A stretch of DNA of 32,145 bases from Verrucomicrobiales bacterium (lineage in GTDB: Bacteria; Verrucomicrobiota; Verrucomicrobiia; Limisphaerales; UBA11320), in assembly GCA_016793885.1 (NCBI GenBank), contig JAEUHE010000271.1, positions 1-32,145 on the forward strand, in the 5' to 3' direction. Made by a program: the position numbers and the translations under genes. Below the pieces are notes generated by a model. That model was not told the origin of the DNA. It ran no database searches and saw nothing but the letters and a program-made list of their open reading frames with translations. The stretch's first letter is position 1. Each line of letters begins with the position of its first letter. Positions 7,841 through 16,308 of the stretch are shown here, in pieces.

Positions 7841-8548
7841 ATGAAACTGCCCCCCATCCTCCAGGCTCTGCTCTCCACTTCCGCCGCCGCTGAATCCAGG
7901 TCAGCCGCATCCAGCCCGCAGGGGTTCCCAGGAAGCCTTCGATTCCTTGCTTTCTCAGTCCTGCTAGGGCTGCTGGTCGGATGTGGCGGGGGACCGGGAT
8001 CTTCGACGACAACGCCAGCGGCCGCGTCGGCCAGCGGTCAGCCTACCAGCGCCAACGTGACGTTCCGGGAGGGTGACATGGCGAAAATCACGTTCGATGC
8101 CAGCACCAACCTGAACGCCGTGGTCAAAGTGCAGCTGGATGGCACCATTACCATGCCGCTCATTGGTGAATTGAAGGCCGCCGGAAAAACGGCCGCCGAC
8201 CTCCGCGCGGACCTCATGAAATCCTACTCGACTCTGCTCAAGGGCGAGGAAATCACGGTCTCGTTGGCTTCCACCACCTCCAGCGTCTACATCTCCGGGG
8301 CGGTGCTCCGTCCCGGCCGATTCCCGATGGACCGGCCTCTCACCGTCATGGACGCAGTCATGGAAGCGGGCGGCTTCGACCTCAACCGAGCCAAGCCCAG
8401 TGGAGTTACCGTTTTTCGCGTCGAGGACGGCAAGCAAAAGAGCTACAAGATCGACATGCGAAAGGTTCTGAACGGCCACCAGCAGGATCTGTTCTATCTG
8501 AAACCCTTCGACACCATTCACGTGCCGGAGAAGACGTTCAATTTTTAA
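7841..8548 (+). CDS. Polysaccharide biosynthesis/export lipoprotein (Wza-like, SLBB domain)
   Basis: This protein is likely an outer-membrane or periplasmic component of exopolysaccharide export. An unusually long N-terminus (about 33 residues before the hydrophobic stretch) leads to the lipobox LVGC with Cys48. The polysaccharide export domain (about 72-145, Poly_export type) contains VVKVQLDGTITMPLIGELKA. A SLBB domain follows (about 150-220) with VYISGAVLRPGRFPMDRPLT. At 235 aa it has one SLBB repeat and is shorter than E. coli Wza (379 aa). It probably forms a transcription unit with the upstream barrel. No glycosyltransferase or tyrosine kinase gene is in the window, so the rest of the pathway is elsewhere. 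Confidence 0.88.
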   Translation: MKLPPILQALLSTSAAAESRSAASSPQGFPGSLRFLAFSVLLGLLVGCGGGPGSSTTTPAAASASGQPTSANVTFREGDMAKITFDASTNLNAVVKVQLDGTITMPLIGELKAAGKTAADLRADLMKSYSTLLKGEEITVSLASTTSSVYISGAVLRPGRFPMDRPLTVMDAVMEAGGFDLNRAKPSGVTVFRVEDGKQKSYKIDMRKVLNGHQQDLFYLKPFDTIHVPEKTFNF

Positions 8549-8554
8549 GCCAAA

Positions 8555-8585
8555 AACCCCGACCGCTCTGGGAGCGATCGGGGTT
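8555..8585. terminator. Bidirectional intrinsic terminator between convergent genes
   Basis: AACCCCGACCGCTC and GAGCGATCGGGGTT pair with one mismatch across a three-base loop. The hairpin lies between the plus-strand export gene and the minus-strand gene ending at 8626. On the minus strand it is followed by a run of T (AAAAA on plus at 8552-8556), so it looks strongest for the minus gene. Confidence 0.8.
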
Positions 8586-8625
8586 GCGCGACTGAGGAGA
8601 GAGATTCTACGATTCCAGCACGTTC

Positions 8626-10473
8626 TCAGAAGTAGCGGCCGTTCGTGCCGAACCAGACGCTCGAGCCGTTGCGCCACTCGGGGCTGCTACCACCCCAACC
8701 CATGTTGCACTTGAAGTACCGTTGGGTATCCCAAGTGACACCCAACAACTTGTAGCTGCGGGACTTGTAGCCGTAAGCCAAGGGATAGTGCCAGTAGAAC
8801 CCCAATCCGATGATGGCCGGACGGCCCGCCTGGATGGAATCGCGAGCCTTGCCCACGGAGCCCGGGCTCAGGTAAGGAACACCCCAGTTCCAGGAGATGG
8901 AATAACCCGCACCACGAGCATCACCCCACTTGTAACCATTCTTCATTTCCCAAGGAACCGTCGCCGCTTGGCCCGACACACAGAAGGTTCCAACCCGAGG
9001 GAAGATGTAGCGGCAGCAATCACGGACGCTGTCGTCGTTATAAAGAGGGGAGTCGGCCAAACCAGGATTCTTCAGCGTGCGGGTGGAGCCATGACGATCC
9101 CACCATCCATAGAGCATCGCCCAAGCGGTCGGACCGCAACCACTGGCACCTGATGAGCACATCTGAGGATCGTTGGAGAATTGGCTGTAGCGGCGCTGAT
9201 CGCTCCAGCTGCCGGCATACCAGTAACTCCAGGAGGTCCATCCGGTCGAAGCCATGTTCACAACCGCACCGCCATTGGGTCCGAGGATGACCAGCAGGAT
9301 CGCTTCGCTGGTGCCGTCCCCGTAGGTGACATCCAGGCGACCGCTTCCCGCACCCACCCCAGTGATCAGCAGGCCGCCGCCGGCCGCGTTTCGTTGAATG
9401 CGAGCGATGTTGGGGGTGTCCAGTTCGAATCCTTTGATGGTCTTGCCACGCAATATGAGCTGCTCTGAGTTCAGCTTGATCTGGACGACGGTGGGCTCGA
9501 TGCCCCGAACCGTCTCCCACTCCTTCTTCACCTGCTGCGTGCGGATATCGCGAAGCTTCTGGAAGAAGGGGCTGGTAACGAAGTCCTTCTTGAACTCCTC
9601 ATACGATCCATAACCACCCGATTTGAACTCCGGAGCTTGGTCCGATTTTTCCCCGCCCCGATCGGCGATACCTTCGAATTCCTTTCCGGCCAGGTCGATG
9701 ATCTTGGGATCGATCCAGAACGGCTCATTGCCCAAGCTTCCCAGCACCTCCCCCTTGGTGCCCTCCGCCACGAGCAACCCTTCATCATAACGAATCGGCT
9801 TAAAGGCGGACGTGGTGCGAACTTTGCGCAGCAGGCGCTCCACCGGCGTAGGTCCAACGTCGCCAAACTGCACGACGGGCGAGTCACCAGGATGCAAACC
9901 GATAAGAATATAACCAAACTCAGACCGCTCATCATCGTCGATGGGAGGGCTGAGCTGGAGACCCGAAGCCTTGGCGTCTCCCCGGGTGGGAATCTGGCGC
10001 TTCACGACTTTAAACTCAAGATAGGCCGGGGACTTGCCACCCTCAAAGGAGGGATCGTAAACGGGATAGCACACTGGCCCGAGCTGCACATCGTGCCAGT
10101 TACCCTCCGGATCGGTTCCCTCTTCACCTTCGCCCTTGGTTTCCCCTTCCACCAGGAAGTCCTTCAGGAAGCTTTGGGCGATGTCGATGGCGAAGGCGGG
10201 TGCCTCCCGCAGTGGGATGATCGGAACCGCCCCGCCGATGCCCCCGTTCTCGATCTTCAATCGATAGAAGGATTTGGTGCCATCAGTGGTTTGCACGAAG
10301 GCGCCGTTTCCGGCCGGAGTGAGCTGGCTCTCCGGGACAGGTTTCCACTGCTTCATATCGGTGGACTCCTCAAATTGGAGGAGGACCGAGGCTGCACGTG
10401 CGCCCGAGACGAAGAGCAAAGTGGTGCCCAAGAGCGCCGGCATGACGAATTGTTCGAATCGCGAGTTTTTCAT
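8626..10473 (-). CDS. Secreted protein with C39/C10-like (papain-fold) peptidase-like C-terminal domain
   Basis: ATG 10473 gives 615 aa starting with a clear signal peptide (1-28, cleavage near GARA/A). Upstream open frame is not protein-like. Residues 30-75 form a small module with the pattern W...SFYRLKI. Residues 140-325 are unrecognised. About 328-400 (LNSEQLILRG...VTYGDGTSEA) resembles Big2 or pilus-N beta domains. Residues 425-615 look like a cysteine peptidase. SGCGPTAWAMLYGWW puts Cys446 before a helix, WHYPLAYGY has His562, and CNMGWGG has Asn590, in the right order for a Cys-His-Asn triad. Several more Cys (439, 486, 487, 498, 589) suggest disulfides. Substrate is unknown, and activity is inferred from motifs only. 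Confidence 0.75.
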   Translation of the reverse strand: MKNSRFEQFVMPALLGTTLLFVSGARAASVLLQFEESTDMKQWKPVPESQLTPAGNGAFVQTTDGTKSFYRLKIENGGIGGAVPIIPLREAPAFAIDIAQSFLKDFLVEGETKGEGEEGTDPEGNWHDVQLGPVCYPVYDPSFEGGKSPAYLEFKVVKRQIPTRGDAKASGLQLSPPIDDDERSEFGYILIGLHPGDSPVVQFGDVGPTPVERLLRKVRTTSAFKPIRYDEGLLVAEGTKGEVLGSLGNEPFWIDPKIIDLAGKEFEGIADRGGEKSDQAPEFKSGGYGSYEEFKKDFVTSPFFQKLRDIRTQQVKKEWETVRGIEPTVVQIKLNSEQLILRGKTIKGFELDTPNIARIQRNAAGGGLLITGVGAGSGRLDVTYGDGTSEAILLVILGPNGGAVVNMASTGWTSWSYWYAGSWSDQRRYSQFSNDPQMCSSGASGCGPTAWAMLYGWWDRHGSTRTLKNPGLADSPLYNDDSVRDCCRYIFPRVGTFCVSGQAATVPWEMKNGYKWGDARGAGYSISWNWGVPYLSPGSVGKARDSIQAGRPAIIGLGFYWHYPLAYGYKSRSYKLLGVTWDTQRYFKCNMGWGGSSPEWRNGSSVWFGTNGRYF

Positions 10474-11004
10474 ATCTATTAGATTCAAGGTTGCTGTTGT
10501 GGTTGTGGGCCAGTCGGGATAGCCCGAACTTTGGAAGAAACTCCCACCACAAGGGGTGAGGACATCCTGCGGCCGACCGAGCCGCCCTACCCGCATCACT
10601 CACTCCGTTGAGCAAGCGAACCGAGGCGTTCCACTGCCTACTTCGATTTTCCGAAGCCCTCTCTTACAAAAAATATCCAGGGACCAGGCGGTCGAGTTAC
10701 AGACCCCGCGCGAAGCCACCAATACCGTTCCCGAGTTGTTGCCCACGGATCACGGATCACGCGGATCACACGGATGGAAGGACAGGTGCAGGGATTACTA
10801 CCGACAGCTTCCGGGTGCGGGTTGCTGCCTGCCGTCGGCTCGGGGGTCTGTTTCCTGATCGGTGAGATCCCCGCAATCCGTGATTCACCAGGTGCCGGAT
10901 CTAAGATTCATAGCATTGCCTCCAACTTTCCGACAAAGCCTTCGACAAAGGTGGGACCTATCTCCAAACTACCACCGGTCCTGAAACGCCGACCGAACAC
11001 ACCC
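10474..11004. other. Divergent intergenic region, 531 bp
   Basis: This gap separates the minus-strand peptidase-like gene and the plus-strand subtilase, so both promoters should lie here. I could not identify them with confidence. Its middle (10744-10890) holds a dispersed-repeat element listed separately. The plus frame is open from 10774, but the segment before 11005 has no protein-like character and runs through the repeat. Confidence 0.6.
10744..10890. repeat. Dispersed CACGGAT/ATCCGTG repeat, copy 1
   Basis: The left end is a run of CACGGATCACGGATCACG followed by CGGATCACACGGATGG. The right end (10873-10890) is GCAATCCGTGATTCACCA, so the ends are inverted relative to each other. The middle has no recognisable gene. 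The same edges are found at 28074-28214, and one edge at 26588-26620. Confidence 0.7.
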
Positions 11005-13785
11005 ATGCAAGCCCACCCCCCCTCCCCAGAGCATATCCGAAGGTACGTTCGACGGACGGGGATCGGTATCATGCTGCTGGCTCTCCTGGGTGGGCTGGTT
11101 TGGTTCACACCACCGTCCCCAAAAGACTTGTCTCCACCCAGTTCTCAGGACAGCCCCCAAGCGTGGACCACTCCCGATCCAGACATCCAGAAGGCCGACG
11201 CGGCGCGGAGCTCGGGAAGTCGCAACCCCAGCCTCCTGGCACCGTCCGAGCCCTCCGGTGCCCATCGGCCCAATCCCCTTTCCTCCGCGGCCAGCTCATC
11301 CGTTCGCTTCAACGGGAAGACTTTCCTTTCGGATCCCAGTGCCGCGTCTCGTCTCCAGGAGCTACAAACGAATCTCCTAGACACCCAAAGCCAGGTCGTC
11401 CTGCTCGGATTCGATCACCCGCTGACCCCCAGCCAGAAACAGCAACTTCTCCGCGCCGGCATCTCTCTGCTCGCACCGATTCCAGATCAAGGTTGGGTTG
11501 CCCGTGTCGGAAGTCGCCGAGGGCAGGCCATCGAACAACTCGCAGGCGTCGATCTCCTTCAACCGTTTGACTCCGCACTGCGTATCCGCCCCACCCTTCG
11601 CCAATCGTCCACCGAGCCAGAGACTCCAGTGTATGTGCATCTGGTGCCCGACCGGGGCGGAACGAGTTTGATGAAGAGTCTGGAAACGGCCGGGTTCAAC
11701 GAACTCACCGTCCAGGTAACCCCCTCGCACTCCTACGTTGCCGGGCGCATCGCCAACCCTCGGTTGGAGTCGTTTCTCGACCTCACCGGAAACCATCCCG
11801 ATGTACAGTTCGTCGAACGGGGCATGCGGGCGCAAACCTTGAACCAGAATGCGCGGCGGACCCTGCAGTCCGGTGATTTCTTGGGACCGATTCCATTCTG
11901 GCAGGCGGGCATCCACGGTTCCAACCAAGTCATCGCCGTGTGCGATACGGGCATCGACCTCGACTCTTGCTACTTTCGAGACACCTTCGACCGCTGGCCT
12001 CCAACGAACTCTCTCACCGGCGTGAAAGTCGACCTCAGCCAGCGCAAGGTGATCGCGGTGAACTTTATTTACTCGGGCGACCGTCCCGATGTGGCTGAAG
12101 GATGGGACAATCAAGGCCACGGAACCGCGGTGGCGGGGTGCGCTGCGGGGGCCGATGTGAACGCCCTGCTCGATCCAGACATTCCCAACGGCATGGCCCC
12201 CGGCGCCAAAATCATTATGCAAGACGCCGGATTTTCAGGCACCGACGTCTGCGCCGACCTCATCGGACTAGGGTGTCCAGTCACCAACTACCTGCCCGTC
12301 CTCCTGCAGGCTCAGGGCCAGGGTGCCCTCATCCATAACAACAGCTGGGGCGATCGCGAGGATGCCCTGGATCAGAATACATACTCCCAGCCCAGTCGTG
12401 AGCTCGATCAAGTCACATGGCAGCACCCGGAGTTTCTGGTGGTCTGCGCGGGCGGGAACAGTGTACTGAGCGATACGGTGGGTAGCCCTTCCGTCGCGAA
12501 GAACAGCCTGAGCGTGGCGGCCACCCAATCGGGATCGGCGCAGGAACGCATCGCGTTCTTCTCCAGCCGAGGATGGGCCAGCGATGGTCGCCTCAAGCCG
12601 GATCTCGCCGCTCCCGGCCAAAGCATCCGAACTTCCGGGGGCGATGGCGACGTCACAACGCGCAACTGCACCAGCACCTCAGTCAGCGGCACCAGCTTTT
12701 CCTCGCCCCTGGTCGCCGGCCTGGCGGCGCTGGTGCGAGATTACTTCGCCCAGGGGTTCTACCCCGATGGCACTCCGTCGGTGTTGCGCGCGCGCCCGCA
12801 GGTGAGCGCGGCGCTGGTGAAGGGCATCCTCATCAACTCCACTGTGCCGGTACTCCAGGCATCGGCGGCTCCACCCTCGCGGGACCAGGGCTGGGGTCGC
12901 GTCAATCTCTCCCAAAGCCTTCCGCTCTCCGCAAACTCTGTTCGGCTGCTGGCCATTGACGCGACCAACGGATTCGATCGCCTGAGCGATTTTCCTCGAG
13001 TCACCTATGTGCGCGCCCGAAGCCAAAGCCCTCTGAAGGCAACGCTCACTTGGAGTGACTACCCCGCCACCCCCGGGGCAGATAAGCACCTGGTCAACGA
13101 CCTGGACCTTCGCGTTCGGAGCCGGGCCCGCGAATTTCGAGGCAACGACTGGGAGAACGGCGCCTCCGTCCAGGGAGGAGACTTCGATCATGTCAACAAT
13201 GTGGAACAGGTCCTGACCACCCCTGCGATCCATGAGGTGTTCGAGCTTTCGGTCTGGAACCATCAACTGGTGCACGGTCCCCAACCCTTCGCCCTGGTCG
13301 TCACCGGCGACTTTGAAGCGATCCCCCCGGAGGAGGACACGGATCAGGACGGTCTGCCGGATGGATGGGAGCTCTGGCAGCAGGGCGATATGACCCTCGA
13401 CGCGGACGGGGACCCCGACGCGGACGGCAGCAACAACCGTACGGAGTTCGCCGCCAACACCAATCCCTTCAATCCAACGTCCCGTCCGTTGCTTGAGATC
13501 GAGTCGCTCGATGACGCCCAACTTCACCTCGAGTTCGCGGTCAGCGAAGGACGGAGTTACGTGGTGGAGGAATTGGTGCTGGGCGCTGAGACGCAGCCGC
13601 CCGGACCCGATGCAACCACGTGGCACTGGGTCGCACGAACCGAGGAATGGGTCGCTGGGAACCCCACAGGTGAAGGGGTTCGTCAGGTGCAGCTTTCCCG
13701 CATTCCAACCCCCAACCCCTCCGCCGGAGCCGAAGGCCGACTCTACCGCGTCCGGATCAGCAGATCCGACGCGGGTTTGGAATGA
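11005..13785 (+). CDS. S8 family serine peptidase (subtilase, Kp43-like) with C-terminal calcium-loop repeat
   Basis: This is a large exported endopeptidase. ATG 11005 is chosen because it gives a basic n-region and a hydrophobic helix (MLLALLGGLVWF, 23-34) that acts as a signal or anchor. The earlier open frame crosses a repeat. Residues 35-280 are a Pro/Ser linker and a propeptide-like region. Catalytic residues are Asp314 (AVCDTGID), His372 (GHGTAVAG) and Ser564 (SGTSFSSP), with the oxyanion Asn485 (CAGGN). A jelly-roll P-like domain follows. About 775-825 contains DTDQDGLPDGWELW and DADGDPDADGSNN, thrombospondin-3/EF-like calcium loops. The last 95 residues match the W...RLYRVRI module seen in neighbouring secreted proteins. 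The total is 926 aa. Confidence 0.93.
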   Translation: MQAHPPSPEHIRRYVRRTGIGIMLLALLGGLVWFTPPSPKDLSPPSSQDSPQAWTTPDPDIQKADAARSSGSRNPSLLAPSEPSGAHRPNPLSSAASSSVRFNGKTFLSDPSAASRLQELQTNLLDTQSQVVLLGFDHPLTPSQKQQLLRAGISLLAPIPDQGWVARVGSRRGQAIEQLAGVDLLQPFDSALRIRPTLRQSSTEPETPVYVHLVPDRGGTSLMKSLETAGFNELTVQVTPSHSYVAGRIANPRLESFLDLTGNHPDVQFVERGMRAQTLNQNARRTLQSGDFLGPIPFWQAGIHGSNQVIAVCDTGIDLDSCYFRDTFDRWPPTNSLTGVKVDLSQRKVIAVNFIYSGDRPDVAEGWDNQGHGTAVAGCAAGADVNALLDPDIPNGMAPGAKIIMQDAGFSGTDVCADLIGLGCPVTNYLPVLLQAQGQGALIHNNSWGDREDALDQNTYSQPSRELDQVTWQHPEFLVVCAGGNSVLSDTVGSPSVAKNSLSVAATQSGSAQERIAFFSSRGWASDGRLKPDLAAPGQSIRTSGGDGDVTTRNCTSTSVSGTSFSSPLVAGLAALVRDYFAQGFYPDGTPSVLRARPQVSAALVKGILINSTVPVLQASAAPPSRDQGWGRVNLSQSLPLSANSVRLLAIDATNGFDRLSDFPRVTYVRARSQSPLKATLTWSDYPATPGADKHLVNDLDLRVRSRAREFRGNDWENGASVQGGDFDHVNNVEQVLTTPAIHEVFELSVWNHQLVHGPQPFALVVTGDFEAIPPEEDTDQDGLPDGWELWQQGDMTLDADGDPDADGSNNRTEFAANTNPFNPTSRPLLEIESLDDAQLHLEFAVSEGRSYVVEELVLGAETQPPGPDATTWHWVARTEEWVAGNPTGEGVRQVQLSRIPTPNPSAGAEGRLYRVRISRSDAGLE

Positions 13786-13878
13786 CCCGCCCGTCTTGGA
13801 GGTTCACTTCGTCTCACAAGTCTGGGTGGAGGTGGCGACCTGAGGAGATGTCACGGGTCCCGTCTCGAACCAACTCTC

Positions 13879-13986
13879 CATGAACTCTTTACTCTCCGCG
13901 CCTCCGCGAGAGATTCCGGCAGTCCTTTCCGAGTCAGGGGAGGGATCTTTTCTCGCGGAGGCGCGGAGAGCGCGGAGGAGCACTAA
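13879..13986 (+). repeat. Palindromic dispersed repeat, copy 1 (CTCCGCGAGA family)
   Basis: A 20-bp perfect inverted repeat (13892-13911 and 13951-13970) encloses a 39-base centre containing GAGTCAGGGGAGGGATCTTT. The element begins CATGAACTCTTT and ends GCGGAGGAGCACTAA. A second copy lies 12.8 kb away at 26683-26798 in the opposite orientation, with the same ends and centre. The short frame running through it is a by-product. It directly abuts the DUF4143-like remnant. Confidence 0.85.
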
Positions 13987-13987
13987 G

Positions 13988-14161
13988 TCAGTGAGAACCG
14001 ACATGTGGGCTCTCGAGGTAAAAAGTGGCCGTAGCGGGAGGCAGGGTGGGATTGAAGCTTTTCGTCGGTCGTATCCCCAAGCGAAAACCTGGCTCATCGG
14101 AGCAGAGGGCGTGAAACCGGAGGAATTTTTCTCACGTCCAGCACAGGATTGGTTTTCCTAA
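13988..14161 (+). pseudogene. C-terminal remnant of an AAA+ ATPase / DUF4143-type protein
   Basis: The frame reads WALEVKSGR, then GGIEAFRRSYPQAKTWLIG, then KPEEFFSRPAQDWF before the TAA stop. This matches the end of the DUF4143 nuclease-like tail of AAA+ ATPases, where an E-x-K motif precedes a helix, a strand and a short C-terminus. Everything upstream of it (ATPase core, winged helix) is missing. The frame instead runs into the palindromic repeat, so I read it as a decayed gene cut at its 5' side. Evidence is motif-level only. A short expressed hypothetical is possible but unlikely. Confidence 0.55.
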
Positions 14162-14224
14162 GAGATCGCTCTCCACCGACAAATGCTTTTGCATTTTCGG
14201 CGGCGCTCTTTCAAGGTGACACCT

Positions 14225-14599
14225 GTGACGCAACCGCTAGCGCTTTTGTTATACGAGAGACTCCTGCCGGGCAGCCAATTGGTGAATCGGCTCCAGGATT
14301 TGGGGTACCGTGTGAGCACAGTTCCAAGCGCTAACAGCTTGGTCGATACCTGCCTACGTGAGAAACCGCTGCTGTTGGTCGTTGACGTTCGTGAGGCCGA
14401 CGACAAGGTCTGCGCTGCGCTGAGGCAACTCTCCACGAGTCCGGAAACCAATCATATTCCGGTGATCGCCACGGTGCCAGCCCAGTCTCCCGAGGCGGCC
14501 GAATCAGCCCGCCAAAGCGGAGTGAAACTCGTGGTGCAGGATTCGGTGATTCTCGCCCATCTGGAACAATTCATCGATCAGGCACTTCAATTGGACTGA
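14225..14599 (+). CDS. Response-regulator receiver-like (pseudo-receiver) protein
   Basis: This is a stand-alone CheY-like fold protein. Starting at GTG 14225 (preceded by AAGG eight bases upstream) gives 124 aa. An ATG at 14183 gives 138 aa but has no ribosome site. Strand/helix spacing is REC-like. LLLVVDVREAD has an Asp54 at the phosphorylation position, and IPVIATVPAQS matches the beta4 region. The acidic pair at the end of beta1 is replaced by Tyr10-Glu11, and the conserved Lys after beta5 is absent (GVKLVVQDS). It is therefore probably not controlled by normal phosphorylation. It has no output domain and no kinase beside it. Confidence 0.7.
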   Translation: MTQPLALLLYERLLPGSQLVNRLQDLGYRVSTVPSANSLVDTCLREKPLLLVVDVREADDKVCAALRQLSTSPETNHIPVIATVPAQSPEAAESARQSGVKLVVQDSVILAHLEQFIDQALQLD

Positions 14600-14650
14600 G
14601 CGCGGGCTCCCTGCACTGCCCCGATGGGCTGCCACCCTGACCGACACCCA

Positions 14651-16201
14651 CTACTGGGCGTTGCGAGCCCCTGGAGCGTCCACTTCGATGGTCAGACGAT
14701 ACGCCAGAAATACGGTGTCATGTTCGGTTCTCAGCGAATGGAGTCCGACGGCATTGTAATCATGCACCAGGCCATCCGCCTGAAGCATCCTCCCTCGGGC
14801 GGTCATAAAATCATTATCATTGGCGACAAAGAGAAAGAAATCGTTCGGTCGTTCTGGATCTAACGCCGAAACCATGGCCATACCTTCCCACTTCTCGGAG
14901 AAAGTCCGGTGATTGGGAGCGGAGAAGGACGCGTTAAAGCCAAACCGCTGATGATCGGCTGCGGAGAGCAAATCAACAACCGGCACCGAAGCGGCAGGCC
15001 TGATGTCCGGCGCCAAAGTCCCTCCCGGAGAAATCGAGTTCGTTCCGCGATCAGTGGAACGCGCGAGGCCCGCGAGGTTGGTCGCCTCCCGAAAGTCCAC
15101 CAGAATCACCCCCTTGAACACCGCCGGGTTGGTGGTGTTGCTACCCAATCCACTGCTATCCCGGCAGAGAACCAAGAGCTGAGAATCGTTGATCACGACC
15201 AACTCGCTCTGAGTCGCCGTTTTGTTGGGCTTGGTTCCTTGTCCCGTTTCGTCGAGGACAGGCAAAGGAACGACGTACTCTCCCACGGGCGCACTGGGTG
15301 ACATTTCACGACTGACATCGTAGATCAGCAATCGAGCATGCCGTCGGCCGTCCAGGGTCGGCCCGCTGTCTTGAATCAGCGCGCTCTGGGCCAGAGCATA
15401 CAAACGGGTTTCGGCCGGGTTCATTCCCAGCGCCTCGAATCCCTGATTCATGCGCCTGCCTCTCACCGGGTCGTTGGTCGAGGTGTAAGCGTAAGAGCCC
15501 GAGGCGGACATCGGTCGATAGTCCTCCGGCGGCACTATGACCCGATCGATGCGGAGGCTGCGGTCGAAATGGTACAGGTTCGGCCCATATTCGTCGCTAA
15601 ACCATCCCGAACCATCGGCCTTGATCGCCAAACCCTCGGCATCCACAGCCACTCGTTGAACGTCAACGACAACGCCATCCCGACGTTGCGTCCTCACAAA
15701 GGGCAGCTCGGTCCCGAATAGCGAAACGGAATGGGTGCCAGGATCCAAACCCGTGGTCCGGCGTCCCTCCGAAAACTCAAACAAGCTGGATGATCGATAC
15801 TGAATGCGAATCTGGTCTTGGCTCCGGTCGCTGAGAGCTCTGATTTTTCCGATTTGCTTCCCGCTGCTTGCGCGAGGAACGAACGTGAAGGAGAGCGTAT
15901 GCAACCGCGCCGCGTAGTCGGAGTAAAAGCCATCCATATTGAAGCCGCGGTCCGGCAGGGTTAAGAACGTGCCCGTGTACCCGTGCTCCGTCCGATGCCA
16001 GTCTCGGATCGCCAGAGCCGATACCGAACCAAACGTCTCTCCCCTCTGATCCAAACTCGAAGCCGCCACGCGTCCGACTCCCTGAAGACCATGATTGGTG
16101 ATGCGCGTTCCACTCAACTGTGCCGCCACAGAAGGGCATGGACCCCCACAGAGGATTCCGAAAACCACCACCCAAAGACTATTGCGCGAGCATATCCGCA
16201 T
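14651..16201 (-). CDS. Exported phytase-like / esterase-like domain protein
   Basis: This is a secreted six-bladed-propeller-type protein of the phytase-like family (PF13449), often annotated as esterase-like activity of phytase. ATG 16201 is preferred over GTG 16204, since AGGGA lies 7 bases upstream of it. Residues 1-28 are a signal peptide. The domain contains the family start GYTGTFLTLPDRGFN (74-88) and later VAVDAEGLAIKADGSGWFSD, with the conserved E-G-L and D-E-Y-G-P positions, and MNQGFEALGMNP. Length (516 aa) is usual. Substrate is unknown. The family name does not prove phosphate release. It is convergent with the receiver-like gene, 51 bp apart. Confidence 0.82.
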   Translation of the reverse strand: MRICSRNSLWVVVFGILCGGPCPSVAAQLSGTRITNHGLQGVGRVAASSLDQRGETFGSVSALAIRDWHRTEHGYTGTFLTLPDRGFNMDGFYSDYAARLHTLSFTFVPRASSGKQIGKIRALSDRSQDQIRIQYRSSSLFEFSEGRRTTGLDPGTHSVSLFGTELPFVRTQRRDGVVVDVQRVAVDAEGLAIKADGSGWFSDEYGPNLYHFDRSLRIDRVIVPPEDYRPMSASGSYAYTSTNDPVRGRRMNQGFEALGMNPAETRLYALAQSALIQDSGPTLDGRRHARLLIYDVSREMSPSAPVGEYVVPLPVLDETGQGTKPNKTATQSELVVINDSQLLVLCRDSSGLGSNTTNPAVFKGVILVDFREATNLAGLARSTDRGTNSISPGGTLAPDIRPAASVPVVDLLSAADHQRFGFNASFSAPNHRTFSEKWEGMAMVSALDPERPNDFFLFVANDNDFMTARGRMLQADGLVHDYNAVGLHSLRTEHDTVFLAYRLTIEVDAPGARNAQ

Positions 16202-16308
16202 CACAGGATCCCTAGATTCACGGCGGAGCGTGACAAGTCAATGACGACACGGAGCCAAATCCGTGACGAAGGCCTACGACTCGAAAGTTACTCGGCCGAG
16301 GGCGACCC

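Noticed and set aside
10774..11004. N-terminal extension of the subtilase
   Set aside because: It runs through a dispersed repeat. ATG 11005 gives a sensible signal/anchor sequence.
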